The position numbers and the translations under genes were made by a program. Below the pieces are notes generated by a model, which had not been told where the DNA came from, ran no database searches, and saw only the letters and a list, made by a program, of their open reading frames with translations. DNA of 23,506 nt. It comes from Perkinsus olseni. Lineage: Eukaryota; Perkinsozoa; Perkinsida. The DNA is taken from NCBI GenBank assembly GCA_013115125.1, contig JABANN010000519.1:1-23506 (forward strand), read 5' to 3'. Of this stretch, positions 9,017 through 21,307 are shown piece by piece (within the stretch, counting starts at the first letter, position 1; the number at the start of each line of letters is the position of its first letter).

Positions 9017-10267
9017 ATGACCGGGAGCAAGATCCATGTTGAGAATCCTGTGGTTGAGCTAGATGGTGACGAGATGACGAGGATTATCTGGGCTTGGATC
9101 AAGGAGAAGCTCATCTTGCCGTATCTTGACATTGATATTAAATATTATGATCTGTCTATTGAGCATCGTGATGCTACTGATGATCAAGTCACTGTTGATG
9201 CTGCTAATGCTATTAAACAGTATAATGTCGGTATCAAGTGTGCCACCATTACACCTGATGAGGCCCGTGTCAAGGAGTTCAATCTCAAGAAGATGTGGAG
9301 GTCACCTAATGGCACCATCAGGAATATCCTGGACGGCACTATTTTTCGAGCTCCCATCCTCTGCAAGAACGTACCCAGGTTGGTTCCTGGCTGGACTGAG
9401 CAAATCATCATTGGTCGTCATGGTCACGGTGACCAGTACAAGGCGACTGATGCTGTTGCTGGTCCTGGCAAGTTCACCGTCACGTACACTCCTGCTGGTG
9501 CCAGCGAGCCGGTCACTCAACAGGTCTTCGAGTTCAAAGATGGCGGTGGGGTGCTCATGGGCATGTACAATACTGACAAGTCTATTCATGGTTTTGCCCG
9601 TTCCTGCTTCATCTACGCCATGGACATTAAGATGCCACTCTACCTCTCGACCAAGAATACCATCCTTAAGAAGTATGATGGCCGCTTTAAGGACATCTTC
9701 CAGGAGATGTATGATAAGGAGTATAAGTCGAAGTTCGAGGAGCTCGGCATTTGGTATGAGCATAGGCTCATCGATGATATGGTTGCCCAGGCGATCAAGT
9801 CGTCTGGTGGTTTTGTATGGGCCTGCAAGAACTACGATGGTGATGTCCAATCGGACATCGTTGCCCAGGGTTACGGCTCTCTTGGGATGATGACATCTGT
9901 TTTGGTCTGCCCTGATGGTAAGACCATCGAGGCCGAGGCTGCTCATGGTACCGTCACTCGTCATTACCGTCAACATCAGAAGGGCATGAAGACATCTACC
10001 AATCCTATCGCGTCTATATTCGCTTGGACTCGAGGTTTATTCCATCGGGCTAAGCTAGATGGTAACGACCAATTGGCTCGTTTCAGCCAGGCTCTTGAGC
10101 ATGTCTGTGTGGAGACCGTCGAGAGTGGTGCCATGACCAAGGATTTGGCTCTGTGTGTTTATGGGTGCAGTCCAAGCGAGATCAAGGAGGAACAGTATCT
10201 TACCTCGGAGGACTTCATGGACGTTCTTGCTAGGAATCTTGAGCGGAAGATGGCTTCGCTGCAGTAA
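9017..10267 (+). CDS. IDH: NADP-dependent isocitrate dehydrogenase, copy A
   Basis: Single-exon, 416 residues, the usual length of eukaryotic-type homodimeric NADP-IDH. It converts isocitrate plus NADP to 2-oxoglutarate, CO2 and NADPH. Family marks are present: [17 protein letters not shown], the substrate serine in SPNGTIRN, the arginine of [10 protein letters not shown] (equivalent to human IDH1 R132), [29 protein letters not shown], the metal-binding aspartates of NYDGDVQSD and the NADP-binding HGTVTRH. The N-terminus (MTGSKIHV) lacks a targeting peptide and the C-terminus (ASLQ) is not a peroxisomal PTS1, so a cytosolic enzyme is likely. It has no introns, unlike nearly every neighbour, and favours T-ending codons. 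It is followed by a tandem paralogue. Confidence 0.97.
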   Translation: MTGSKIHVENPVVELDGDEMTRIIWAWIKEKLILPYLDIDIKYYDLSIEHRDATDDQVTVDAANAIKQYNVGIKCATITPDEARVKEFNLKKMWRSPNGTIRNILDGTIFRAPILCKNVPRLVPGWTEQIIIGRHGHGDQYKATDAVAGPGKFTVTYTPAGASEPVTQQVFEFKDGGGVLMGMYNTDKSIHGFARSCFIYAMDIKMPLYLSTKNTILKKYDGRFKDIFQEMYDKEYKSKFEELGIWYEHRLIDDMVAQAIKSSGGFVWACKNYDGDVQSDIVAQGYGSLGMMTSVLVCPDGKTIEAEAAHGTVTRHYRQHQKGMKTSTNPIASIFAWTRGLFHRAKLDGNDQLARFSQALEHVCVETVESGAMTKDLALCVYGCSPSEIKEEQYLTSEDFMDVLARNLERKMASLQ

Positions 10268-10969
10268 TTCTCCTCTCACGGTTCAATCTTGATGGTACAA
10301 GTGTTGGTTGGTCGTGCATTTGTTGGTGGTGCTACTTTTTTGTCACATTTGATAATCTTTTTCAATGGGCATCCGTGAGCCTGTTTCCGACCAAACATGG
10401 CGGGGAATTAGTTTGAGTTGTTAAGCTTTGTTGTTGAAGATTAATAGACATCTATCATCCGCGATGGTCGAGCTTGGTGCCAAAAGATATGAGCATCGAG
10501 GGTATGGTAACTCGCGGTACACCATTATTGTTGCAACGGAAAGAAGCGAGCGGTTGATGCATATGAGATCTCTCGTGATAACCCGTTGGTACAGTGTTGC
10601 AAGTGGATGCTGCTGCCCTTCGCGGTGATCGTTAGTGTTCGGTTTAGTCTGCGACGATTATTTTATATGAGGACGGTCTGTTGTCGAATGCAATGGTGGA
10701 TCGTTGTTTACGTTTTCGTGCTTGGGTTAGTCGTCTTCAATGAATTTGATCTGGCATCAGTTCTGAGAGAGTCGCTTTCCAGTTCACTTAACGTATCTTG
10801 CATATCATCGTCGTGTCGTCTGTAGCTGAGTAACTTGTTGAACTAACGTGACGGAGCTAGCTATCGCTAGAGCGTGCTTCAATGATAGCTAGAGTACTGT
10901 GAGTTACCTGTCCATTTGTTACTGCTCGCAGTTTTTCTCGAACCAACAGTCGAAAGGTTCATTTCCCTC
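10268..10969. other. Spacer between the two IDH genes
   Basis: A 702-nt spacer holding the 3' region of copy A and the promoter of copy B. Short open frames here (10428-10628, 10586-10825) show no recognisable domain. A T-rich run ending in CAG (about 10915-10930) precedes the copy B start and could be a splice acceptor for a leader. By eye it shows no close similarity to the region upstream of copy A. Confidence 0.5.
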
Positions 10970-12220
10970 ATGTCCTTCCTCAAGATCCATGTTGAGAATC
11001 CCGTGGTTGAGCTAGATGGTGACGAGATGACCAGGATTATCTGGGCTTGGATCAAGGAGAAGCTTATCTTGCCGTATCTTGATATTGATATTAAATATTA
11101 TGATCTGTCTATTGAGCATCGTGATGCTACTGATGATCAAGTCACTGTTGATGCTGCTAATGCTATTAAGCAGTATAATGTTGGTATCAAGTGTGCCACC
11201 ATTACACCTGATGAGGCCCGTGTCAAGGAGTTCAATCTCAAGAAGATGTGGAGGTCACCTAATGGCACCATCAGGAATATCCTGGACGGCACTATTTTCC
11301 GAGCTCCCATCCTCTGCAAGAACGTACCCAGGTTGGTTCCTAGTTGGTCCCAGCCTATTATCATTGGTCGTCATGGTCACGGTGACCAGTACAAAGCTCA
11401 AGATCGTGTGGTTAAAGGTGCCGGTAAATTCACTATGACATTCACACCAGATGATGGTAGCGAGCCCGTGAATGTCGACGTCTTCCACTTCGGTGAGGAT
11501 GGTGGCGTCATTCAAGGCATGTACAATACTGACAAGTCTATTCATGGTTTTGCCCGTTCCTGCTTCATCTACGCCATGGACATGAAGATGCCACTCTACC
11601 TCTCGACTAAGAACACCATCCTTAAGAAGTATGATGGCCGCTTTAAGGACATCTTCCAGGAGATGTATGATAAGGAGTATAAGTCGAAGTTCGAGGAGCT
11701 CGGCATTTGGTATGAGCATAGGCTGATCGATGATATGGTTGCCCAGGCGATCAAGTCGTCTGGTGGTTTTGTATGGGCCTGCAAGAACTACGATGGTGAT
11801 GTCCAATCGGACATCGTTGCCCAGGGTTACGGCTCTCTTGGGATGATGACATCTGTTTTGGTCTGCCCTGATGGTAAGACCATCGAGGCCGAGGCTGCTC
11901 ATGGTACCGTCACTCGTCATTACCGTCAACATCAGAAGGGCATGAAGACATCCACCAATCCTATCGCCTCCATATTCGCTTGGACCCGCGGGCTCGCTCA
12001 CAGGGCCAAGCTGGATGGCAACGATGAGCTTATGAAGTTTGCCCGAGCATTAGAGGAAGTCTGTGTGGAGTCCATTGAGAATGGCGCTATGACCAAGGAC
12101 TTGGCCCTCTGCGTGTACAACTGCAAGCCCTCCGAGTTGAAGGAGACCCAGTATCTGACCTCTGAAGCTTTCATGGACGTCTTAGCTAGGAATCTCGAGG
12201 CCAAGATGTCTCTGTTCTAG
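10970..12220 (+). CDS. IDH: NADP-dependent isocitrate dehydrogenase, copy B
   Basis: Single-exon, 416 residues from the ATG at 10970 (MSFLKIHV). The upstream open frame starts with TTG and adds 18 residues with no counterpart in copy A, so I rejected that start. All catalytic and NADP-binding motifs of copy A are kept. Residues up to about 123 and about 183-330 are almost identical in DNA to copy A, with mostly synonymous differences. Residues about 124-182 and the last 80 or so differ markedly, for example [12 protein letters not shown] against [11 protein letters not shown]. The C-terminus, KMSLF, is not a PTS1. The mosaic identity suggests gene conversion after duplication. It converges on the TCAIM-like gene. 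Confidence 0.97.
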   Translation: MSFLKIHVENPVVELDGDEMTRIIWAWIKEKLILPYLDIDIKYYDLSIEHRDATDDQVTVDAANAIKQYNVGIKCATITPDEARVKEFNLKKMWRSPNGTIRNILDGTIFRAPILCKNVPRLVPSWSQPIIIGRHGHGDQYKAQDRVVKGAGKFTMTFTPDDGSEPVNVDVFHFGEDGGVIQGMYNTDKSIHGFARSCFIYAMDMKMPLYLSTKNTILKKYDGRFKDIFQEMYDKEYKSKFEELGIWYEHRLIDDMVAQAIKSSGGFVWACKNYDGDVQSDIVAQGYGSLGMMTSVLVCPDGKTIEAEAAHGTVTRHYRQHQKGMKTSTNPIASIFAWTRGLAHRAKLDGNDELMKFARALEEVCVESIENGAMTKDLALCVYNCKPSELKETQYLTSEAFMDVLARNLEAKMSLF

Positions 12221-12919
12221 GGCTTTTTCCAAGTGTTTCGGTACAGTTTCAGTTGCAGAAGACGTAGTTTTTAAGACGAAGCGTTTAATGATGAAGTGAA
12301 GTGTCAGAATTTGTTGCAAGTCGCTTCGTATCATCAGTTGCTGTCGAGTTGTTAGTCGGCCATTGCCGAAGCACCGGTCACACGTTGAGCAGTGGGAACC
12401 GTCCGGGCTAATGAAACTGGAGGGTCGACAGTCTGCTGATGTTGAACACGCTGTTATTGAGTTATGACGCTAAATAGGTTGATTGGAATTGTTAGACTGA
12501 TGATCCACACGTTCTCCTACTGACTGATCACAGTCTTGCAGTCAACGGCATGATTCATGGAAGCTGCCGTTTTGAATATCCCTACAGAACATCGATAATG
12601 CCAAAGTTGTAACCCTGTCTGCAGCCAGTGCCTCCCCCCTCTCAAGCTAGATGACTGCTACATGGCCTAATGACCACTACTCTCCGAAGCTCCTTCTTCG
12701 AAGAGCTTCTGGAGGCCCGAAACACGTTCGGGTGCACTGGAGGCTGATTCGAAGGAGCATATCAAATTGAAACATCATGTGACTCTATGGCACTCGACGG
12801 GCAGGTTCGATGTCCGTATCCAGCATCCGTATGAGCATTTCGGCAACGCCCCGATACTTATGAAACACAACCCTCTGCTGGGTCAAGAAACATGCCTATG
12901 AAACTTCCCAAGTTGTTCT
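12221..12919. other. Convergent intergenic region
   Basis: 699 nt between the 3' ends of IDH copy B and the TCAIM-like gene. No convincing coding frame is present on either strand. A cluster of inverted repeats lies at about 12686-12758. Otherwise I see nothing I can name. Confidence 0.55.
12686..12758. repeat. Nested inverted repeats between convergent genes
   Basis: GAAGCTC (12686-12692) pairs with GAGCTTC (12703-12709), CCCGAA (12716-12721) pairs with TTCGGG (12727-12732), and the outer GCTCCTT...TTCGAAGGAGC arms can also pair. The set could fold as adjacent or nested stems in the 3' UTR of either gene. A role in 3' end formation is only a guess. Confidence 0.45.
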
Positions 12920-14558
12920 TCAAACAACATAGAGTTCTTCGATAAGTTTCGCTCGAGACTCTTTCAAGGCATCCATATGCTCTTCTAGAAAGTCAACCAA
13001 ATCCTTCAGCTCGAAGTTATAGGGGATCTGTGGGGAAATGTGCACCACCAATCCTTCAAGATTGGACCATCGACGAAGCGTGATCGGAATCGCTACACAA
13101 AGAATAAATGCAGTGTTGGGAAGCTTAATGCCAATATAAAGACGGTAAGAAATATATGCGCTACAGAGACTGTCAGCACCGAGGACGTCGATTGAGTACA
13201 GCGGTGCGAAGCTCCCACCTCGAAGTATCCTCTGTCGTGCAGCGCCTCGAACTTGGTTCCGATGACCAGAGGCAGCGGAGTTGGTGGTGCCCGAACCGCC
13301 CGCCATACGTTCTCAAGAAGCCACATGTCTCCATCATCCTCCAATTCTAATCCTGCTAGCCCGACACTTGCACACGAGCAACCACTATGAAGGCTCACCG
13401 CAGATTCGAGAGATTCCCTCCTGCCTCTTGGCTTGGTTGGCGAGCTGTGGAGAATAAAAGACAAGGTCGGGATGGTAGCCACCTTCTACCACTCGGGCTT
13501 TCCGTTGGATCTATGGACCTGCGTTCCTTGAAATTATGTGAGCATGGTGGTTACGAATTCCGTTGGGGTTTCCTGCTCTTCATCATCGCTGTTCTGCGCG
13601 GCTTGGTAGCCCGCCTCTTGAGGTGCCTGCTTCCGTAGCTTCTCGTCGACCATTTCCATGGCGACTCTCTCAGCATCCATCAACCGCTCCATCTTCCTCT
13701 TCTCGTTCTTGGTCTTCACTGCCTTCCTCGCTACCCGGTACCTAAAGGACCAAACAAGCTCCCCCGCGTCCTTTGCCCGGATGAGTACAAATAGCGGTTG
13801 AACAGCTCTTCCTTGTAAACTCGACTTCTCCTCTCCTCTTCAGTTTCGGCGTCGTACAATGACATCTTGAACATCCTTTCTTGCGTCTCGTCGTCCCAGA
13901 GCTTCTTCCACGGATCACCCGCCTTGGACCCCGGAATGCCTGAGGCCAGTTGTCAGTACACACGCGGCCATCGACCACTCCTACTCCCCGATTTCATAAG
14001 GGACTCGACTTGGGTTCCCTTGTGAGGCTTGGAGCTGAACATGGAAGAGGCCTCAGCCACCAAGGCTGCTTCGATGTCTCGGACCAGGCGTGCTGCCAGG
14101 CCTTCTCGGGTGGAGAAGTCAGCGCCCGGAGGTATCTCAAAGTACCCTCGAAGCTAGTGAGCAGTGACCATTAACGACTACAGAGCTGAGCTCGAAGCTG
14201 CACTGCATGACAGGCCGTAACCGGCGGCCGTTCTTGGCGACAGAGCGAGCCGCAGCCTCCTTCCCTCGAGGTTTGAAAAAGGTTACTGTCCTGGCCACCA
14301 CAGGGTGCGACGGGGTCTGATGCAACCGAGAACTCCGCCAGGGCTTTCACACGAGTACATTACCGAAGCCAGAGCTTCAACGTATGCATTCACTGCTTGG
14401 AGGGCTTTGGCATTTACCGAAGCGGCCTCAGCTGAAAGGCTTGACGGCGATCCCTTGATCGACACCTACTACTACTACTAGTGGACCTCACATGGCATGT
14501 TAGTGGAGGTTATATCAGGATGGACAGTCAAATAGAAGGGCCTCAACAGCCTCTTCAT
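12920..14558 (-). CDS. TCAIM-like mitochondrial protein (DUF4460/DUF4461), 9 exons
   Basis: Proposed exons: 12920-13027, 13219-13355, 13399-13510, 13555-13741, 13789-13939, 13985-14135, 14182-14316, 14364-14431 and 14492-14558. They give 1116 nt, or 371 residues. The start MKRLLRPFYLTVHPD matches the LRPFY-x-x-VHPD signature at the head of DUF4460 in animal 'T-cell activation inhibitor, mitochondrial' and plant relatives. It is followed by the expected SVNAKALQAVNAYVEAL helix and a TVTFFKP strand. The middle is charged and helical (KTKNEKRKMERLMDAERV). The end, LPLVIGTKFEALHDRGYFE then IPYNFELKDLVDFL, aligns with the C-terminal part of DUF4461. The molecular function is unknown in any organism I can cite. 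No presequence is seen before the signature, so an upstream exon may be missing. The last intron (13028-13218, 191 nt) could conceal a small exon. Confidence 0.76.
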
Positions 14559-14704
14559 TGTTGACCGAAGCAGAGTCCCGGATGCAGCCATTGGAACTTG
14601 TTATTGATAAAAATAGGGGTCCGCCCGTCCAATGACTCCCACAGTGGAACCAAGCAACACTGAGATCTACTAACGCTTGTAAAAGTGGACACAATGGTTG
14701 TAGA

Positions 14705-15538
14705 TTATATCAAAGATTCGCAACGATACTCGAGGATATGAGGGAGCATATCGTTAAGCGCATCGCAAAGATTCTCAATGCTGCCCTTGCCCTTCATGCT
14801 CACTCGTCCAGTTGAGAAGACGTCGACTGTGACACCACGGCCGGGGTCGCGGAGGACCACCTGAAAGGCGAGGGTGGCACGGGTCTTCCCTCACACTAGC
14901 CAACCTACCGCAGGATAACGGCTGGGTTCATAGGCGACGACTTTGGCAAATGCGGGAGCTCTGGAGAGCCCTAACAGATTCATAGTGGAGCCGAGGTCGT
15001 AGGTCGCAAGGATGTTATCACAGGTAAAGTCGGAGAACTTGACACGCTCGCAACTAAGGACGAAGGGAGCCTAGCTGGCTACATCACACTTAGCTGCACC
15101 AACCTTAGACGGGCCTTCAGTCGGGCAGCGGTACCGTGCATGGCGAGCCGAGCATCCTCGGGACTGGCGGCACCAGTAGCCTGTATCTTACCACTACGGA
15201 AGACAGCTATAGTGCCTGACAAGACTTCGCTACTATAGTGTGGGATCGCAGCGAACCTACACTGTGGGCGCCAGTATCGGATACGAACACAGGGGAACTT
15301 GGAGGGATCGTACTCGGCGTTACGGAAGCCCTTCACGATCTGACATCATCGTCATCAACCCATCACGACCAGCGACAAGATCTACCTGCGACAGGTCGAA
15401 AGTAGTGTTAAGATTAGCATGGGCCAAGACGTTCTGGCAGAAGATGTCCTCCGATGTCACTGCTAGACTGGAGTCTGTCGGCGAGCCGGTGAGGAGGGGG
15501 TTTGACAACAGCGCATCTACTGTTGCCATTGCCGCCAT
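14705..15538 (-). CDS. TBP: TATA-binding-protein-like factor, two TBP repeats, 5 exons
   Basis: Proposed exons: 14705-14860, 14909-15053, 15104-15215, 15261-15330 and 15386-15538. They give 636 nt, or 211 residues, near the size of a TBP core plus a short head. Repeat 1 shows FRNAEYDPSKFPCVRIRY, then VFRSGKIQATGA and SPEDARLA. Repeat 2 shows KFSDFTCDNILATYDL, AYEPSRYPAV, then VDVFSTGRVSMKGKGS. TBP bends DNA by inserting four phenylalanines. Three positions keep Phe (SKF, AVF, DVF), but the first insert of repeat 2 is Tyr (SRYPAV), and the usual TGAK of repeat 2 is MKGKGS. Dinoflagellates are known to use TBP-like factors with altered inserts. Spacing to the genes on either side is 102 and 146 nt. 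Either the main TBP or a TBP-related factor is possible. Confidence 0.87.
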
Positions 15539-15640
15539 TCAGGACCAATACTGCCTTATAGCAGCCTCCCCCCGCACTAGCAACACAATGTCGGGCGGTG
15601 TTAGAAACAGACTGAGATGACATAAACGTAATCGTTAAAA

Positions 15641-17880
<2,240 letters not shown>

Positions 17881-18341
17881 ACTACAGCTATGAACTAACC
17901 AACGCCGATGGTCATCCCCTGTCTTGCCCAGTAGAAATGCTATCCAACGTTGGCTGGTCTCAATTGGGGATTTGACCCCACTACTGGAGGAACAACTCGA
18001 CGTAAACGTTGGGATGAGAGGCACCAAGGGTGCGCTCCAGATCGATCAACTTGGCGGGCGCTCATTCGGCGATTCCGTTGCCTTCGTGTACTGGTGCTCG
18101 GGCATAAGTATGGGTGGTATCTTCATGGCTTGGTAGGGTCCTTTTTCACCAGACAATTGCCTTTCGTGGGTTACTACCCTCCTCCTTTTCTCCTTCTGGT
18201 GCCTCCCTACTCGCTACTCGACTACTATCCTCTATCGTTATGTCACCACTGTCATCCGCTACACTACACCAGCTCGATGCGTTCCTATTGACACATACCT
18301 ATGCGGCTGGGTTCACGCCATCACAACTCGATTTTAAAATC
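17881..18341. promoter_or_regulatory. Divergent upstream region between ALDH and MetRS genes
   Basis: 461 nt between divergent genes. Several open frames cross it but none shows a recognisable domain. About 18170-18290 is a long pyrimidine-rich tract (CTCCTCCTTTTCTCC and similar) on the MetRS coding strand, such as could precede a splice or trans-splice acceptor. No clear TATA or TTTT promoter element can be assigned by eye. Confidence 0.35.
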
Positions 18342-21178
18342 ATGGCCAGCATTGGAGGTAATAGTTCGGAGAAAATCTGATAAAAAAAGGGGAAAATGTG
18401 CTGTCAGGCTCGGCCCCCGACGCCTCGTCCTACCCGAACGTGGCTCGGTGGTACAGCCACGTAAGCCACTTGGAGAGGAGTGGCCATGGGGCAGAGGCGT
18501 CAGCAGACAAAGCTGCCGAGAAGGCTGCTAGGAAGAAGGCCAAGGCAGCGGAGAAGGCCGCTAGAGCCGCTAAGGCAGCCGAGGCGAAGGCAGCCAGGGC
18601 TGCTGCGGCCGCCGCTAAGCAGAACGCCTCTGCGAAGCAGCATAGGAAGGAGGTACTGGAGGAAGGAGCTGAAGGGGTGTATGTACCATCATTAGGTCGT
18701 CATCGACATCCTCCCTGAGCCAGTGCCCGACGTCGAAGAGCGCCAAGTGGCGAAAACTACCCCGCCATCTTTGGGTGCTGTAGCGCACAACCTTGTCAAG
18801 CCTGGTAATAGGAGGAATGGTACCTTGTGTGTGGGAGCGCATGAGGGATACTTAGGTGATGCTGAGAAGTACTACATTACGACTGCCATTAACTATACCA
18901 ACGGCTGGGCTCATATTGGCCACGCCTACGAGGCGGTAGCGGCCGATTCTTTGGCCAGATGGAATAGTAATACTGAAGCTGACGGCTGGGGGCTCGAGGG
19001 GTGGTACTGTAGGGGTGTATGGTCGTGATGTGGAGTTTTGTACGGGCACTGACGAGCACGGCCAGAAGATTGCCCAGAAGGCTGAGTCCAAGGGCAAGAC
19101 CCCGAAGGAGATCTGCGACATGTACTCCCGGACTTCCTTCGTCGTACCCCTCATCATTAACGTGGCAACAGTTACGCAAGTGCCTTCAAAGCCCTCAATC
19201 AGAGACTGCGGATCTCCAATGATGTCTACATCCGTACCACTGACGAGCATCACATGAAGACCTGTCAGAAGCTCTGGGAGATGGTCAACGCCAAGGGTAG
19301 TGCGGTTGTACTGGTAGGGGTGTCATGAGGGAGCACGGGTTGTTGGCAGGTGATATCTACCTTGATAAGTACACCGGCTACTACCTGGTCAGGGAGGAGC
19401 GTTATGTGACTGATGCCGAGGCTAAGGAATGGGACTACAAGTACTGCGAACTACAGCCGCGTTCTCGTAGAGTCTCACGTGGTATCGTGCTAAGGGACCC
19501 AAGCACCGGCAAACCCCTGACGGAGATGAGCGAGGAGAGCTACTTCTTCCGTATGGGAAAGTATCAGCAGAAACTGATCGACCATATCAAGAACCACCCG
19601 GACTTCATTAAGTAATATAGCGTGCTATTGATGTTGATAATATTCGTGCTTTGTCATCAGGCCAGAGCAGTACAGACAGCAGATCCTGGCCCGACTCGAG
19701 GAGCCTCTGCGTGATCTCTCTTGCTCTCGCAGGACCTTCAGTTGGGGCATACCAGTAGGTCTCGAATGTGCGAAACACGGCCGCGGATCTCATCGTCAGA
19801 TCCCCGGTAGTGACGACCACGTCATGTACGTATGGTTTGATGCCCTTACTAATTACCTCTCCGCTGTCAACGCTCTTGACGCGGACAGCGACAAGGCGCA
19901 CTACTGGCCGGCTAACGTGAGAGCATCATCACCTGTCATTAGTTTGGCCTTACAGCACCGTTCTTGGCAGGCTCACATTATTGGCAAGGATATCATCTGG
20001 TTCCACTGTGTTATCTGGCCATGCATGCTCATGAGTGCGGGTATACCCCTCCCTGAGTCAGTGGCAGTACATGGCTTCATCCAGGTCAGTTGCTTATCGT
20101 AGGCTATCGTCTATTCCTCTCACTCCTCAGGATTCCGAGGGCAAGAAAATGTCTAAGTCGATTGGCAATGTTGTCGACCCCCACGATGTCTTGGATAAGT
20201 TCCCTGTAGATACTGTCAGGTAGTAGGAGTTATGACGTTGTCGATGGTTAATCCCCTCCCATCAGGTGGTACATGCTCTCTGATGCCCCCTATGGCGGTG
20301 ACCTCAAGTTCTCCACTTCGGCCATGATCAACACCCATAACGCTGACCTCTGCAATGTACAATGCCCCCCTGTTGTGCCAAGGTGGAGTTCCTGTACTGC
20401 TGCTGCTTCCAGGGCCTTGGCAACCTCGTGAACCGTGCCGTTGCTCTCTCTGGCGGCTCGGTACCTGAGCTACCCGTGAAGGACCTTGAGAAGCCCTTCG
20501 ATCTCCGGAAGGCAGTTGCTGATCTTGATGGTAAGTTTCTGACAATTACCGCCAGGAGGTACCCTACACTTCCATCACCGATCAGCGCTGTATACTATAG
20601 CCTCCGAGACGATAGTCCCTACTCTGAATACGCGAGAATTGGTGTCAGAGACACAATTGGTGTTCTCACGCTGGAGGGCTCCTCGTTATGGTGATGTTTG
20701 TCAGTTGCCATGCGTAACCAGGATGCCATCAGTGAGGGTTGCGCTATCATTCGTCAAGTAACTGCTGCTACCAACGAGTGGATCACACGGGCCGAGCCTT
20801 GGAAGATCAAGGATGATAAGGATAAGAAAATGGTAGTATGATTGTAGTGCCCAGGGATCGAACCTGCGCGGTCTTGGGTACACTGGGTGACGCATAGGAA
20901 GAATGTCCGCGATCTCAGGCCATCATCCGTTTGCTAATGGAGTCGGTTTACATTCTGGCTCACATGTGGGCTCCCTTCATCCCCATGGGAGCTGATAAGA
21001 TTTTCGAGAAGCTCGCCACGGCTCCTCGTCCCCTGAAGGATCTCTCGGAGACCTTCGAGAATCTCCGACCTGGACAACAGATTCCCACCAACCGAAGCGT
21101 GAGCAGCTGCACCCCTGCGTCATCGTCACTGCTCTCCCTCGTTAGGTCCTGTACAAGGTTTTGGAGTCTCCTCAGTAA
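18342..21178 (+). CDS. MARS: Methionyl-tRNA synthetase with N-terminal extension, 17 exons
   Basis: Proposed exons: 18342-18357, 18408-18652, 18696-18804, 18856-18966, 19013-19121, 19172-19296, 19350-19440, 19495-19611, 19661-19754, 19800-19916, 19971-20084, 20131-20219, 20266-20356, 20413-20530, 20705-20832, 20919-21098 and 21146-21178. They give 1887 nt, or 628 residues. The class I signatures are AHIGHAYEA (HIGH, about 143-146) and [10 protein letters not shown] (KMSKS, about 422-426). Others are [60 protein letters not shown] and the anticodon-binding [10 protein letters not shown] and AHMWAPFIP. It charges tRNA-Met. Ahead of the core lies [12 protein letters not shown], a motif seen at the end of GST-C-like domains of translation factors, then a Lys/Ala-rich helix ([20 protein letters not shown]). 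Introns are 43-56 nt except 20531-20704 (174) and 20833-20918 (86). Confidence 0.95.
20833..20918 (-). other. MetRS intron carrying an antisense tRNA B-box-like motif
   Basis: Read on the minus strand, 20854-20864 is GGTTCGATCCC, a full match to the Pol III B-box (the T-psi-C arm of tRNAs), followed by GGGCACTAC. A 4-bp T-stem forms, but I find no matching 5' acceptor or D-arm, so this is not a complete tRNA gene. It may be a tRNA-derived relic or chance. Confidence 0.3.
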
Positions 21179-21307
21179 TGATCCTGATAGCATTGGCAAC
21201 CATTCACGGTTCTGTGTTTCTCTATTGTACCACACCTTTCCTGCAACGTCTTCTCTGCTCTTGGATTGTTAATGGGAGTCCTCCAACCATCCAGTTAATC
21301 TCATAGG

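Noticed and set aside
9126-9976. Overlapping long open frames on both strands of the IDH genes
   Set aside because: They are shadows of the highly constrained IDH coding frames; the same shadows appear in copy B. None has a domain of its own.
10916-10969. 18-residue N-terminal extension of IDH copy B
   Set aside because: It starts with TTG, has no match in copy A, and the ATG at 10970 aligns the two proteins from residue 1.
9017-12220. Peroxisomal targeting of IDH, suggested by nearby PEX13
   Set aside because: Neither C-terminus (ASLQ, SLF) fits a PTS1 and no N-terminal PTS2 motif is seen.
13534-13719. TAA at 13534-13536 as the end of a separate small gene
   Set aside because: A 44-nt GT-AG intron removes it and joins in phase to exons that complete the DUF4461 pattern, so one longer TCAIM-like gene is more likely.
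20833-20918. A complete tRNA gene on the minus strand
   Set aside because: Only the T-arm motif is present. There is no complementary 7-nt acceptor strand and no D-arm at the right distance.
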